From positions 1 to 5,434 of the forward strand of contig CAZDPA010000221.1 in assembly GCA_964507195.1 (NCBI GenBank): a stretch of DNA of 5,434 nucleotides, read 5' to 3'. The translations under genes and the position numbers were made by a program. This stretch comes from Solimonas sp964507195 (GTDB lineage: Bacteria; Pseudomonadota; Gammaproteobacteria; Nevskiales; Nevskiaceae). This document shows, piece after piece, positions 1 to 5,415 of this stretch (positions within the stretch are counted from its first letter, which is position 1; each line of letters begins with the position of its first letter). Below the pieces are notes generated by a model, which was not told the DNA's origin, made no database searches, and worked only from the letters and a program-made list of their open reading frames with translations.

Positions 1-408
1 CGAACTGGTCAAGGCCGGTTTCGAGACCCTCGTCGACGCCGGCTACGCGCCGGAAATGGCCTACTTGAGTGCCTTCACGAACTGAAGCTGATCGTCGACC
101 TGATGTACGAAGGCGGCATCGCGACGATGAACTACTCGATCTCGAACAACGCCGAGTACGGCGAATATGTGACCGGTCCGAAGGTCATCAACGATGAATC
201 GCGCAAGGCCATGAAGCAGGCCCTGCTCGATATCCAGACCGGCAAGTACGCCAAGGCCTTCGTGTCCGAAGGCAAGGCCGGCTACCCGGAAATGACCGCG
301 ATGCGCCGTCTGAACGCTGCGCACCAGATCGAGCAGACCGGTGCCCAGCTGCGCGCGATGATGCCGTGGATCACCAAGAATAAGCTCGTCGACAAGGCCA
401 AGAACTAA
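1..408 (+). CDS. ilvC: Ketol-acid reductoisomerase (class I), C-terminal part, apparent frameshift
   Basis: IlvC is the NADPH- and Mg-dependent enzyme that converts acetolactate or acetohydroxybutyrate to the dihydroxy acids of valine, leucine and isoleucine synthesis. Only its C-terminal, all-helical knotted domain is in the window; the gene starts to the left. Bases 2-64 read ELVKAGFETLVDAGYAPEMAY in one frame. From base 67 the family sequence continues as ECLHELKLIVDLMYEGG, but in another frame, and it runs to a TAA at 406-408. Reading straight through hits TGA at 83-85. Restoring one base (TTC for TT) at 65-66 joins the frames. The first residues after the break are the two Glu of ExxxE (codons 67-69 and 79-81), which match the metal ligands Glu226 and Glu230 of the Pseudomonas enzyme; Ser251 corresponds to codon 142-144. 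The end, MMPWITKNKLVDKAKN, is typical of the short class I form. A sequencing error and a real mutation are both possible. Confidence 0.93.
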   Translation, partial: RTGQGRFRDPRRRRLRAGNGLLECLHELKLIVDLMYEGGIATMNYSISNNAEYGEYVTGPKVINDESRKAMKQALLDIQTGKYAKAFVSEGKAGYPEMTAMRRLNAAHQIEQTGAQLRAMMPWITKNKLVDKAKN

Positions 409-423
409 GCGGCCGTTCATTGT

Positions 424-456
424 CATAAGGGCGCCTCCGGGCGCCCTTATGTTTTT
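424..456 (+). terminator. Intrinsic terminator after ilvC
   Basis: Bases 424-435 pair perfectly with 440-451 (12 bp, mostly G-C, outer part CATAAGG) around the 4-base loop TCCG. TTTTT follows at 452-456. It begins 15 bases after the ilvC stop codon and has no matching T-run on the other strand, so it serves the plus strand only. It separates ilvC transcription from pssA, apart from readthrough. Confidence 0.92.
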
Positions 457-473
457 GGGGTACGCTCAGTAAG

Positions 474-1304
474 ATGCGCCCTTCACCGAGCAAGACACGG
501 ACGATGGATCAGAACACGCCGCCGCAGCCGCGCCGCAAGGGGATCTACCTGCTGCCGAATCTGGTCACGACCGGCACCCTGTTTGGCGGCTTCTTTTCCA
601 TTGTCATGGCCATGGCCGGGCGTTTCGAGTTGGCGGTCTTCGGCATTCTCGGCGCAATGATTGCCGATGGTCTCGATGGCCGTATCGCACGCATGACCAA
701 TACGCAGAGCGATTTCGGCAAGGAATACGACTCGCTGTGCGACATGGTTGCCTTCGGCGTCGCGCCGGCGATCCTCGTCTATGCGTTCTCGCTGCACCAT
801 CTGGCGGATTACAAATGGCTGGGTGGCAAGCTCGGCTGGATTATCGCTTTCACCTACGCGGCCTGTGCATCGATGCGCCTCGCGCGGTTCAATGTGCTCG
901 CGGCGATTGCCAGCTCCAACAAGGACTTCTATGGCGTGCCAAGCCCCGGCGCGGCGGCAGTTGTCACGTTTTTCGTCTGGAGCTGCATTGACGACAGTCA
1001 CTCCATATTCTCCTGGGTGTCCGGTCACGTTCCGTTCTCCGGCGACGACGTGCTGTGGCTGGCGGCGCCGCTGACGCTGGCGACCGCGCTGTCGATGGTG
1101 TCGAGTTTCCGCTACAACAGCTTCAAGAAGCTCAATCTAACCGGACGCATGCGCTTCGTGTCGTTTGCGATGGTCGTCGGTATCTTTGCGCTGTTGATGA
1201 TCGATCCGCCGCGCATCATGTTCCTCGGCTTTTTCGGCTACGCGTTGTCAGGTCCGGCGGTTTTTCTCTGGCGGCGCTACCGACCGGCGGCCAAGCCGGC
1301 CTGA
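474..1304 (+). CDS. pssA: CDP-diacylglycerol--serine O-phosphatidyltransferase (membrane type)
   Basis: This inner-membrane enzyme transfers phosphatidyl from CDP-diacylglycerol to L-serine, giving phosphatidylserine, the precursor of phosphatidylethanolamine. The CDP-alcohol phosphotransferase signature is complete: D65xxD68G69xxA72R73, then G82xxxD86xxxD90, counted from the ATG at 474. These aspartates bind the metal and the CDP part. The N-terminus carries the family motif GIYLLPNLVTTG (23-34), and the rest is a series of hydrophobic segments. It is the membrane type, unrelated to the phospholipase-D-like PssA of E. coli. Two in-frame ATGs are possible, at 474 (276 residues) and 504 (266 residues). 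Neither has a convincing Shine-Dalgarno sequence, and the ten extra residues (RPSPSKTRT) look unconserved, so 504 is a real alternative. It sits between ilvC and leuA. Many betaproteobacteria have psd before pssA in this cluster, but there is no psd here. No terminator follows it. Confidence 0.93.
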   Translation: MRPSPSKTRTMDQNTPPQPRRKGIYLLPNLVTTGTLFGGFFSIVMAMAGRFELAVFGILGAMIADGLDGRIARMTNTQSDFGKEYDSLCDMVAFGVAPAILVYAFSLHHLADYKWLGGKLGWIIAFTYAACASMRLARFNVLAAIASSNKDFYGVPSPGAAAVVTFFVWSCIDDSHSIFSWVSGHVPFSGDDVLWLAAPLTLATALSMVSSFRYNSFKKLNLTGRMRFVSFAMVVGIFALLMIDPPRIMFLGFFGYALSGPAVFLWRRYRPAAKPA

Positions 1305-1333
1305 CCGGCGTCTGAATTCGGCCCGCAACACCA

Positions 1334-1362
1334 TTGTCAGCGGCGCTGCGCGTTGCCATAAT
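1334..1362 (+). promoter_or_regulatory. Sigma-70 promoter of the leuA leader
   Basis: TTGTCA (1334-1339) and CATAAT (1357-1362) each match the -35 or -10 consensus at five of six positions and are separated by exactly 17 bases. Transcription is predicted to start about 7 bases after the -10 box, at 1369-1370, which is the A of the ATG at 1370. The promoter lies in the pssA-leuA gap, so leuA need not depend on readthrough from pssA. The call rests on sequence match and position only. Confidence 0.75.
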
Positions 1363-1369
1363 GACGGCC

Positions 1370-1459
1370 ATGTGCTCCTCCAGCAGCCATCGGTATTTTG
1401 CAGCTACGGCCCCTCGCCGTGGCCTGCCGCTGCTTCTCAGCCTGCTCCTTCTGCCGTAA
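1370..1459 (+). CDS. leuL: Leucine-rich leader peptide upstream of leuA
   Basis: This is a 29-codon ORF from ATG 1370 to TAA 1457-1459, too short for ordinary gene calling. It ends GLPLLLSLLLLP, with eight Leu codons among the ten codons at 1424-1453 (CTG, CTT and CTC), just before the stop. This is the hallmark of an amino-acid biosynthesis leader peptide whose translation senses charged tRNA-Leu, and it lies 114 bases before leuA. The in-frame ATG at 1361 would give 32 codons, but it overlaps the predicted -10 box and should not be in the mRNA. Start 1370 coincides with the predicted transcription start, so the leader is probably translated from a leaderless mRNA; no Shine-Dalgarno sequence is visible. 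The first half (MCSSSSHRYFAATAPRR) shows nothing recognisable. The peptide itself probably has no function beyond being translated. The symbol is by analogy with other leu operon leaders. Confidence 0.8.
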   Translation: MCSSSSHRYFAATAPRRGLPLLLSLLLLP

Positions 1460-1573
1460 GGCAGACCATGAGCCGCGCCCGGCACGGGGCCAAAACCGTG
1501 ACAAACCCAGACCAAGTACACCGCTCCGCGAGGACCAGCGCGTCCGCGTAGCGCATCAGGCGAGGAAAACGCC
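1406..1573 (+). promoter_or_regulatory. Structured leuA leader RNA, putative leucine-responsive attenuator
   Basis: Several pairings can be read directly. ACGGC 1406-1410 pairs with GCCGT 1416-1420. TCTGCC 1450-1455 pairs with GGCAGA 1460-1465 around a GTAA (GNRA) loop that contains the leader stop codon. CACGG 1483-1487 can pair with CCGTG at 1417-1421 or at 1496-1500, and the two are mutually exclusive. CCTCGCC 1412-1418 is a perfect complement of GGCGAGG 1559-1565, the leuA ribosome site. There is no T-run between 1460 and 1573, so no intrinsic terminator is present. Inference: a ribosome stalled on the Leu codons (from 1424) would cover about 1406-1439, keep CCTCGCC from reaching the ribosome site and allow leuA translation. 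With ample leucine the pairing could form. A C-rich, G-poor stretch at 1496-1527 would also suit Rho loading. The role is inferred and the folding was not computed. Confidence 0.6.
1559..1573 (+). promoter_or_regulatory. leuA ribosome binding site in a small hairpin
   Basis: AGGA at 1563-1566 lies 7 bases before the ATG at 1574 and fixes that start over the ATG two codons later. GGCG 1559-1562 pairs with CGCC 1570-1573, placing AGGA in the 7-base loop of a 4-bp stem that abuts the start codon. The same GGCGAGG can pair with leader bases 1412-1418 instead. Confidence 0.7.
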
Positions 1574-3268
1574 ATGACGATGTTGAAAGATCCCTCCAAG
1601 AAGTACGCCCAGTTCAAGCCGATCCATCTGCGCGACCGCACCTGGCCGGACGCCGTGCTGACCAAGGCGCCGATCTGGCTCTCGACCGATCTGCGCGACG
1701 GCAACCAGGCGCTGATCGAGCCGATGAATGCCGAGCGCAAGCTGCGCATGTTCCGTGAGCTGGTGCGCATCGGCTTCAAGGAAATCGAAGTCGGTTTCCC
1801 GAGCGCCTCGCAGACCGAGTTCGATTTCCACCGTGCGCTGATCGAGAAAGGCCATATCCCGGACGACGTCACGATCCAGGTGCTGACGCCGGCGCGTGAA
1901 GCGCTGATCCGCCGCAGCTTCGAGGCGCTGAAAGGTGCCAGGCGCGCGATCGTCCACATCTACAACGCGGTTGCGCCGATCATGCGCAGTGTGGTGTTCA
2001 ACATGAGCCAGGACGAAGTCGTCGAGATGGCCGTCTCGCACATCCGTCTCGCGCGTGAGCTGGCTGCGCGGCAGCCGGAGACCGACTGGCGCTTCGAATA
2101 TTCGCCGGAAATGTTTTCCGGTACCGAGCTGGAATTCTCCAAGCGCGTTGTCGACGCGGTCGTCGAAGCGTCCGGCGCGACCAAGGAACGCCCGATCATC
2201 ATCAACCTGCCGTCGACGGTCGAGCACTCGACGCCGAACATCTTTGCCGACATGGTCGAATGGATGCATCGCAACGTCGCCAAGCGCGAGGCGATCATCC
2301 TGTCGATCCATCCGCACAACGACCGCGGTACCGGCATCGCCGCCGGCGAGTTCGCACTGATGGCGGGCGGTGATCGCATCGAAGGCTGTTTGTTCGGCAA
2401 CGGCGAGCGCACCGGCAACTTCGATGTCGTCAATCTGGCCTTGAATTTGTACACGCAGGGCGTCGATCCGGGCCTGGATTTTTCCGACATCGATTCCGTG
2501 CGTCGCACCGTCGAGTACTGCAACCAGATTCCGGTGCATCCGCGCCATCCTTACGTCGGCGACCTCGTGTTCACTTCGTTCTCCGGCTCGCACCAGGACG
2601 CGATCAAGAAGGCGTTCTCGGCGCGCAAGGATGACGACATCTGGGTCATGCCCTCCCTGCCGATCGACCCGAAGGATCTGGGCCGCTCGTACGAGGCGGT
2701 GATCCGCGTCAACTCGCAGTCGGGCAAGGGTGGCATCACCTATCTGCTCGAAGCCGAATACGGCTATGCGCTGCCGCGGCGACTGCAGATCGAGTTCAGC
2801 CAGGTCGTGCAGAGCGCACTCGACGAATCCGGCAAGGAAATGACCGCCGAGGACATCTGGCAGATCTTCAATCGCGAGTATCTGGAAGCGTCGGGCTCAT
2901 ACCGCTACGTTTCGCATCATCTGGTTGAGGATTCGACCCAGCAGCGTGTGGAGCTGGCAACCGAGATCGAGATCGACGGCCGTGCGCAGAAGATCAAGGG
3001 TACCGGCAACGGGCCGATCGATGCGTTCATCGCCGGCGTATCGAAGCAGATCGGGCAGACCATTTCGCTTGTCGACTATCACGAGCATTCGATGAGCGTC
3101 GGTGCCGATGCCGCTGCTGCCACGTATATCGAGCTCAAGGTCGGTGAAGGGCGTGCGCTGCATGGGGTGGGTCGCGATGCCAACATCGTCACGGCTTCAC
3201 TCAAGGCGATACTGTCGGGCGTCAATCGCGCCCTGGCGCAGGCTGGCGAGCAGCGCCGCGTCGCTTGA
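1574..3268 (+). CDS. leuA: 2-isopropylmalate synthase (long form)
   Basis: LeuA condenses acetyl-CoA with 2-ketoisovalerate to 2-isopropylmalate, the committed step of leucine synthesis, in the cytoplasm. At 564 residues it is the long form of Pseudomonas, Burkholderia and actinobacteria rather than the roughly 520-residue E. coli type. The TIM-barrel domain (about 30-310) begins with DLRDGNQ (39-45), where Asp42 is a metal ligand. It contains the HPHND motif (His246, His248, Asn249), the other metal ligands, followed by GNGERTGN. IPVHPRHPYVGDLVFTSFSGSHQDA marks the linker, given here as a landmark only in part: HPRHPYVGD and SGSHQDA. The C-terminal regulatory LeuA dimer domain (about 435-560), which carries feedback inhibition by leucine in this family, includes GTGNGPIDAF from Gly476. 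The ATG at 1574 has a good AGGA 7 bases upstream. Its own promoter and Leu-rich leader lie in front, and a strong terminator follows 17 bases after the stop. Confidence 0.97.
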   Translation: MTMLKDPSKKYAQFKPIHLRDRTWPDAVLTKAPIWLSTDLRDGNQALIEPMNAERKLRMFRELVRIGFKEIEVGFPSASQTEFDFHRALIEKGHIPDDVTIQVLTPAREALIRRSFEALKGARRAIVHIYNAVAPIMRSVVFNMSQDEVVEMAVSHIRLARELAARQPETDWRFEYSPEMFSGTELEFSKRVVDAVVEASGATKERPIIINLPSTVEHSTPNIFADMVEWMHRNVAKREAIILSIHPHNDRGTGIAAGEFALMAGGDRIEGCLFGNGERTGNFDVVNLALNLYTQGVDPGLDFSDIDSVRRTVEYCNQIPVHPRHPYVGDLVFTSFSGSHQDAIKKAFSARKDDDIWVMPSLPIDPKDLGRSYEAVIRVNSQSGKGGITYLLEAEYGYALPRRLQIEFSQVVQSALDESGKEMTAEDIWQIFNREYLEASGSYRYVSHHLVEDSTQQRVELATEIEIDGRAQKIKGTGNGPIDAFIAGVSKQIGQTISLVDYHEHSMSVGADAAAATYIELKVGEGRALHGVGRDANIVTASLKAILSGVNRALAQAGEQRRVA

Positions 3269-3285
3269 GCCGGATCTGAAAGCGC

Positions 3286-3323
3286 AAAGCCCCCGCAGCG
3301 TGAGAACGCTGCGGGGGCTTTTT
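3286..3323. terminator. Strong terminator between convergent leuA and the amtB-side genes
   Basis: Bases 3286-3301 pair perfectly with 3306-3321 (16 bp with a C5/G5 core) around a GAGA (GNRA) loop, and T residues run from 3319 to 3323. It ends leuA transcription. The minus-strand gene stops only 10 bases beyond it, so the same hairpin probably ends that transcript too. On the minus strand the T-tract is weaker and interrupted (TTTGCGCTTT), so two-way action is an inference. Confidence 0.93.
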
Positions 3324-3333
3324 CGTTTACTGC

Positions 3334-3648
3334 CTAGCGCAAGCCGCCGATGTAGTGCTGTTCGACCGCCGGTTCAGCTTCACCTTCGGAGGCGATCGCT
3401 GCGGAAGTGTAGTTGCCGGTGACCGAACCGACCGACCGTACGAACTTGGCCGGCTTGGTGTCCATGAAGCTTTCGTAACGATTGGCCAGCACCGCGGATT
3501 CCGGGTCGGCAGCCAGCGCGATGCGCAGGATTTCGCGTTCGTAGGCCACGTTCTGCATCATCCAGGCCACGTCGATGACGCGGCCCGGATTGCGCTTGAG
3601 GCGCAGATACAGTTGTGTGGCAATCGCAAACTTGTCCGGATTGTTCAT
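3334..3648 (-). CDS. Conserved-looking small protein of unknown function
   Basis: This is a 104-residue ORF whose function I do not recognise. The first 60 residues look like a compact, largely helical, charged domain (NNPDKFAIATQLYLRLKR, then VIDVAWMMQNVAYEREILRIA). The tail is poorly structured, Ser/Ala/Glu-rich, and ends HYIGGLR. It has no signal peptide, membrane segment or cysteine pair. The ATG at 3646-3648 is preferred because GGGAG lies 8 bases upstream. In-frame ATG 3661-3663 and TTG 3667-3669 would add 5 or 7 residues but lack a good ribosome site. It lies 47 bases downstream of amtB on the same strand with no terminator between, so the two are probably cotranscribed and would share nitrogen control. 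That context is the only hint of a role. I have a weak, unverified recollection of similar short proteins beginning with a DPDK(Y/F)AIA-like motif in beta- and gammaproteobacteria. Confidence 0.82.
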   Translation of the reverse strand: MNNPDKFAIATQLYLRLKRNPGRVIDVAWMMQNVAYEREILRIALAADPESAVLANRYESFMDTKPAKFVRSVGSVTGNYTSAAIASEGEAEPAVEQHYIGGLR

Positions 3649-3695
3649 GACGTGTGCTCCCATACTCAATTCTCGGATCTGTCCGTGAAATATCC

Positions 3696-5048
3696 TTAGT
3701 TGATCTGCTCACTGTGGAGGGCGAGGTCGAGGCCCATATGTTCATCTTCGTGCTCGACTCTCAGGCCCATGATGAAGTTGATGACCGCGAGAATGACGAA
3801 CGAGACGACGCCGCTGTAGAGCAGGGTGCCGAACGCACCGATTGCCTGCACGGTCAGATTGCCTTCCACACCGCCAATGTCCTTGTCGGCCAGCACGCCG
3901 GTCAGCAGGGCGCCGACCAGACCGCCGATGCCGTGGATGCCGAAGACGTCGAGCGAGTCATCCGCGCGCAACAGGCGCTTGAGACCCGTGGCGCCCCAGA
4001 AGCAGCAGCCACCGGCTGCAACGCCGATGATCAGTGCGCCGGGTACGCCGACGAATCCGGACGCGGGGGTGATCGCAACCAGACCTGCGACCGCGCCGGA
4101 GCCTGCGCCGAGCAGGGTGACGCGCTCACGCGTCAGCCATTCCATGAACAGCCAGACCAGTGCGGCAACCGCCGCGCCGATCTGGGTGACCAGCATCGCC
4201 ATGCCGGCGCGACCGTCAGCGGCGACCGCAGAGCCGGCGTTGAAACCAAACCAGCCGACCCACAGCAACGAAGCGCCGATCAGCGTATAGACGAGGTTAT
4301 GCGGCAGGAACGCCTGTCGACCGTAGCCGTCACGCGGGCCGAGCATCCAGGCACAGACCAGGCCTGCCGCGCCGGCGTTGATGTGGACGACGGTGCCACC
4401 GGCGAAGTCCAGTGCCCCCATGCTGGCGAGCCAGCCGCCCGGCTCCCAGACCCAGTGCGCGACCGGCACGTAGACCAGAATCGACCACAGCATCATGAAC
4501 GCCATCATCGAGCCGAAGCGCATGCGCTCGGCGAAGGCTCCGGTGATCAGCGCCGGAGTGATGATCGCGAAGGTGAGCTGGAACATCACGAACACCGGTT
4601 CGGGGATCGTCGATGCGATGTGGCTGACCGTGACCTGGCCGGCGTCCTTGAAGTAGCCCATGCCCACCAGCAGCAGGCGATCGACGCCGCCGATCCAGGC
4701 ATTGCCCGGCGTGAATGCAAGGCTGTAGCCGAGCAGGACCCAGAGCACGGTGATCAGGCAGCAGATCGCAAAGCTCTGCAGCGCGGTCGCAAGCACATTC
4801 TTCTTGCGGACCATGCCGGCGTAGAACAGGGCGAGACCGGGGATGGTCATCAGCAGCACCAGCGCGGTCGACGTCATCATCCACGCGGTGTCGCCGGAAC
4901 TGATGGCGTCGAAGTTGACCAAATGCGGCCCGGAGGCAGCGTGAACCGGGGCACCGATGCAGAGCAGGGTGAGCGCCGCGACCAGTCGCGAGGTCATCCT
5001 GGCGGGTTGGCGTTCGTCGTTGAGCCAAGTCACGAGTGATCCCTTCAC
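3696..5048 (-). CDS. amtB: Ammonium transporter, Amt family
   Basis: This trimeric inner-membrane channel takes up ammonium. The protein has 450 residues from the GTG at 5048. A signal-peptide-like stretch (MTSRLVAALTLLCIGAPVHA, 18-37) is followed by about 11 membrane segments. Family motifs are GLALFYAGMVRKKNVL (71-86), FAERMRF (172-178), DFAGGTVVHINAG with the first pore His222, GFNAGSA (268-274, the region of a Phe gate), and DVFGIHGIGG with the second pore His372. The twin-histidine pair is therefore intact. The C-terminal tail GLRVEHEDEHMGLDLALH is the segment that contacts the PII protein GlnK in the family. TAAGGA lies 6 bases before GTG 5048. GTG 5033 also has a ribosome site (AAGGGA), and ATG 4997 gives the neatest signal peptide but has no usable site. 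A sigma-54 promoter lies upstream. No glnK is visible within the window, unlike the common glnK-amtB pair. Confidence 0.96.
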   Translation of the reverse strand: MKGSLVTWLNDERQPARMTSRLVAALTLLCIGAPVHAASGPHLVNFDAISSGDTAWMMTSTALVLLMTIPGLALFYAGMVRKKNVLATALQSFAICCLITVLWVLLGYSLAFTPGNAWIGGVDRLLLVGMGYFKDAGQVTVSHIASTIPEPVFVMFQLTFAIITPALITGAFAERMRFGSMMAFMMLWSILVYVPVAHWVWEPGGWLASMGALDFAGGTVVHINAGAAGLVCAWMLGPRDGYGRQAFLPHNLVYTLIGASLLWVGWFGFNAGSAVAADGRAGMAMLVTQIGAAVAALVWLFMEWLTRERVTLLGAGSGAVAGLVAITPASGFVGVPGALIIGVAAGGCCFWGATGLKRLLRADDSLDVFGIHGIGGLVGALLTGVLADKDIGGVEGNLTVQAIGAFGTLLYSGVVSFVILAVINFIMGLRVEHEDEHMGLDLALHSEQIN

Positions 5049-5096
5049 AAATGGTCCTTATGTACTCCGGCGACCGCCGTTGGCACGCCATGATGC

Positions 5097-5135
5097 GAAT
5101 TGACTAGCAATTCGGGTGCCAAGCCTGAATGGCAC
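5097..5135. repeat. Two short inverted repeats at the amtB promoter
   Basis: GAATTG (5097-5102) and CAATTC (5108-5113) form a 6-5-6 palindrome across the -12 element. GTGCCA (5116-5121, the -24 box itself) and TGGCAC (5130-5135) form a 6-8-6 palindrome just upstream. They may be protein binding sites or chance by-products of the promoter sequence. The second has GTGC outside and GCAC inside, opposite to the usual NtrC site. Confidence 0.45.
5106..5121 (-). promoter_or_regulatory. Sigma-54 (-24/-12) promoter of amtB
   Basis: On the minus strand, bases 5121-5106 read TGGCAC-CCGAA-TTGCT. This matches the sigma-54 core (TGGCAC-N5-TTGCW) completely, with GG and GC 10 bases apart. The predicted transcription start is near 5095, leaving about 47 bases before GTG 5048. 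Such promoters need an enhancer-binding activator, normally NtrC for amtB, so expression under nitrogen limitation is expected. No clear NtrC site (GCAC-N7-GTGC type) was found upstream. Confidence 0.88.
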
Positions 5136-5215
5136 TGGTTTTCATGTGGGTTTTTGCCGCGCCGATGTCGGCCGGGCCAAATTAGGGCCTGTTAACACTA
5201 TGGCGATCGCTGAGA

Positions 5216-5310
5216 TGCCACGAGATTTGCGGCCAGGTTAGGCGCGACCGATCAAATTCGATGGTTCCAGGAGGAGGGCGCAACGCCGCATGGCCGCAAA
5301 TCCCGTGGCA
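5216..5310. repeat. Inverted repeat, 20-base arms
   Basis: Bases 5216-5235 are complementary to 5291-5310 at 19 of 20 positions, the single mismatch being A5223 against C5303. The spacer is 55 bases and holds a small GGCG-CAA-CGCC hairpin at 5277-5287. Arms this long and this well kept are not expected by chance in 250 bases. There is no T-run, so it is not a terminator. Confidence 0.9.
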
Positions 5311-5322
5311 CCCCGAAGGGGC

Positions 5323-5415
5323 GGGACCGTTTTGGCGCATTGCAGCGTCAGAACTCGCTCGTGTACGTCCAGTACACCACGCTCCTTCTTCCTTGCACTG
5401 CGCCAAAACGGTCTC
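5323..5415. repeat. Inverted repeat, 22-base arms with an inner palindrome
   Basis: Bases 5323-5344 pair with 5394-5415 with one mismatch (5340/5398) and one G-T pair (5324/5414); the core is CCGTTTTGGCGCA. The 49-base loop holds a second perfect palindrome, GTGTAC (5361-5366) and GTACAC (5372-5377) with 5 bases between. As RNA or as a cruciform it would form a hairpin within a hairpin. Confidence 0.9.

Noticed and set aside
420..466. TTGTCA at 420-425 or TACGCT at 461-466 as a pssA promoter
   Set aside because: No -10 box lies at 16-18 bases from TTGTCA, and TACGCT matches only three of six positions with no -35. The pssA promoter remains unidentified.
1295..1309. Hairpin GCCGG-CCTGA-CCGGC at the pssA stop as a terminator
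   Set aside because: The stem is only 5 bp and no T-run follows.
1361..1459. Leader peptide starting at ATG 1361
   Set aside because: This ATG overlaps the predicted -10 box and would not be in the transcript; ATG 1370 fits the predicted transcription start.
1556..2593. Long open frame antisense to leuA
   Set aside because: It lies opposite a strongly conserved leuA. Its Arg/Asp/His-rich, low-complexity translation is typical of a codon-bias shadow.
3654..5039. 461-codon open frame antisense to amtB
   Set aside because: The opposite strand encodes a clear Amt protein. This frame is rich in Asp, Gln, Arg and His with no membrane or domain pattern, as expected for a shadow.
5130..5145. Plus-strand TGGCAC as a second sigma-54 promoter
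   Set aside because: The base pairs 5 bases downstream read TTCA, not TTGC, so the essential GC at -12 is missing.
5182..5406. 74-codon minus-strand ORF
   Set aside because: It spans both inverted repeats, has no ribosome site I can see, and its translation has no recognisable domain. It is more likely an open frame by chance in G+C-rich repeat sequence.
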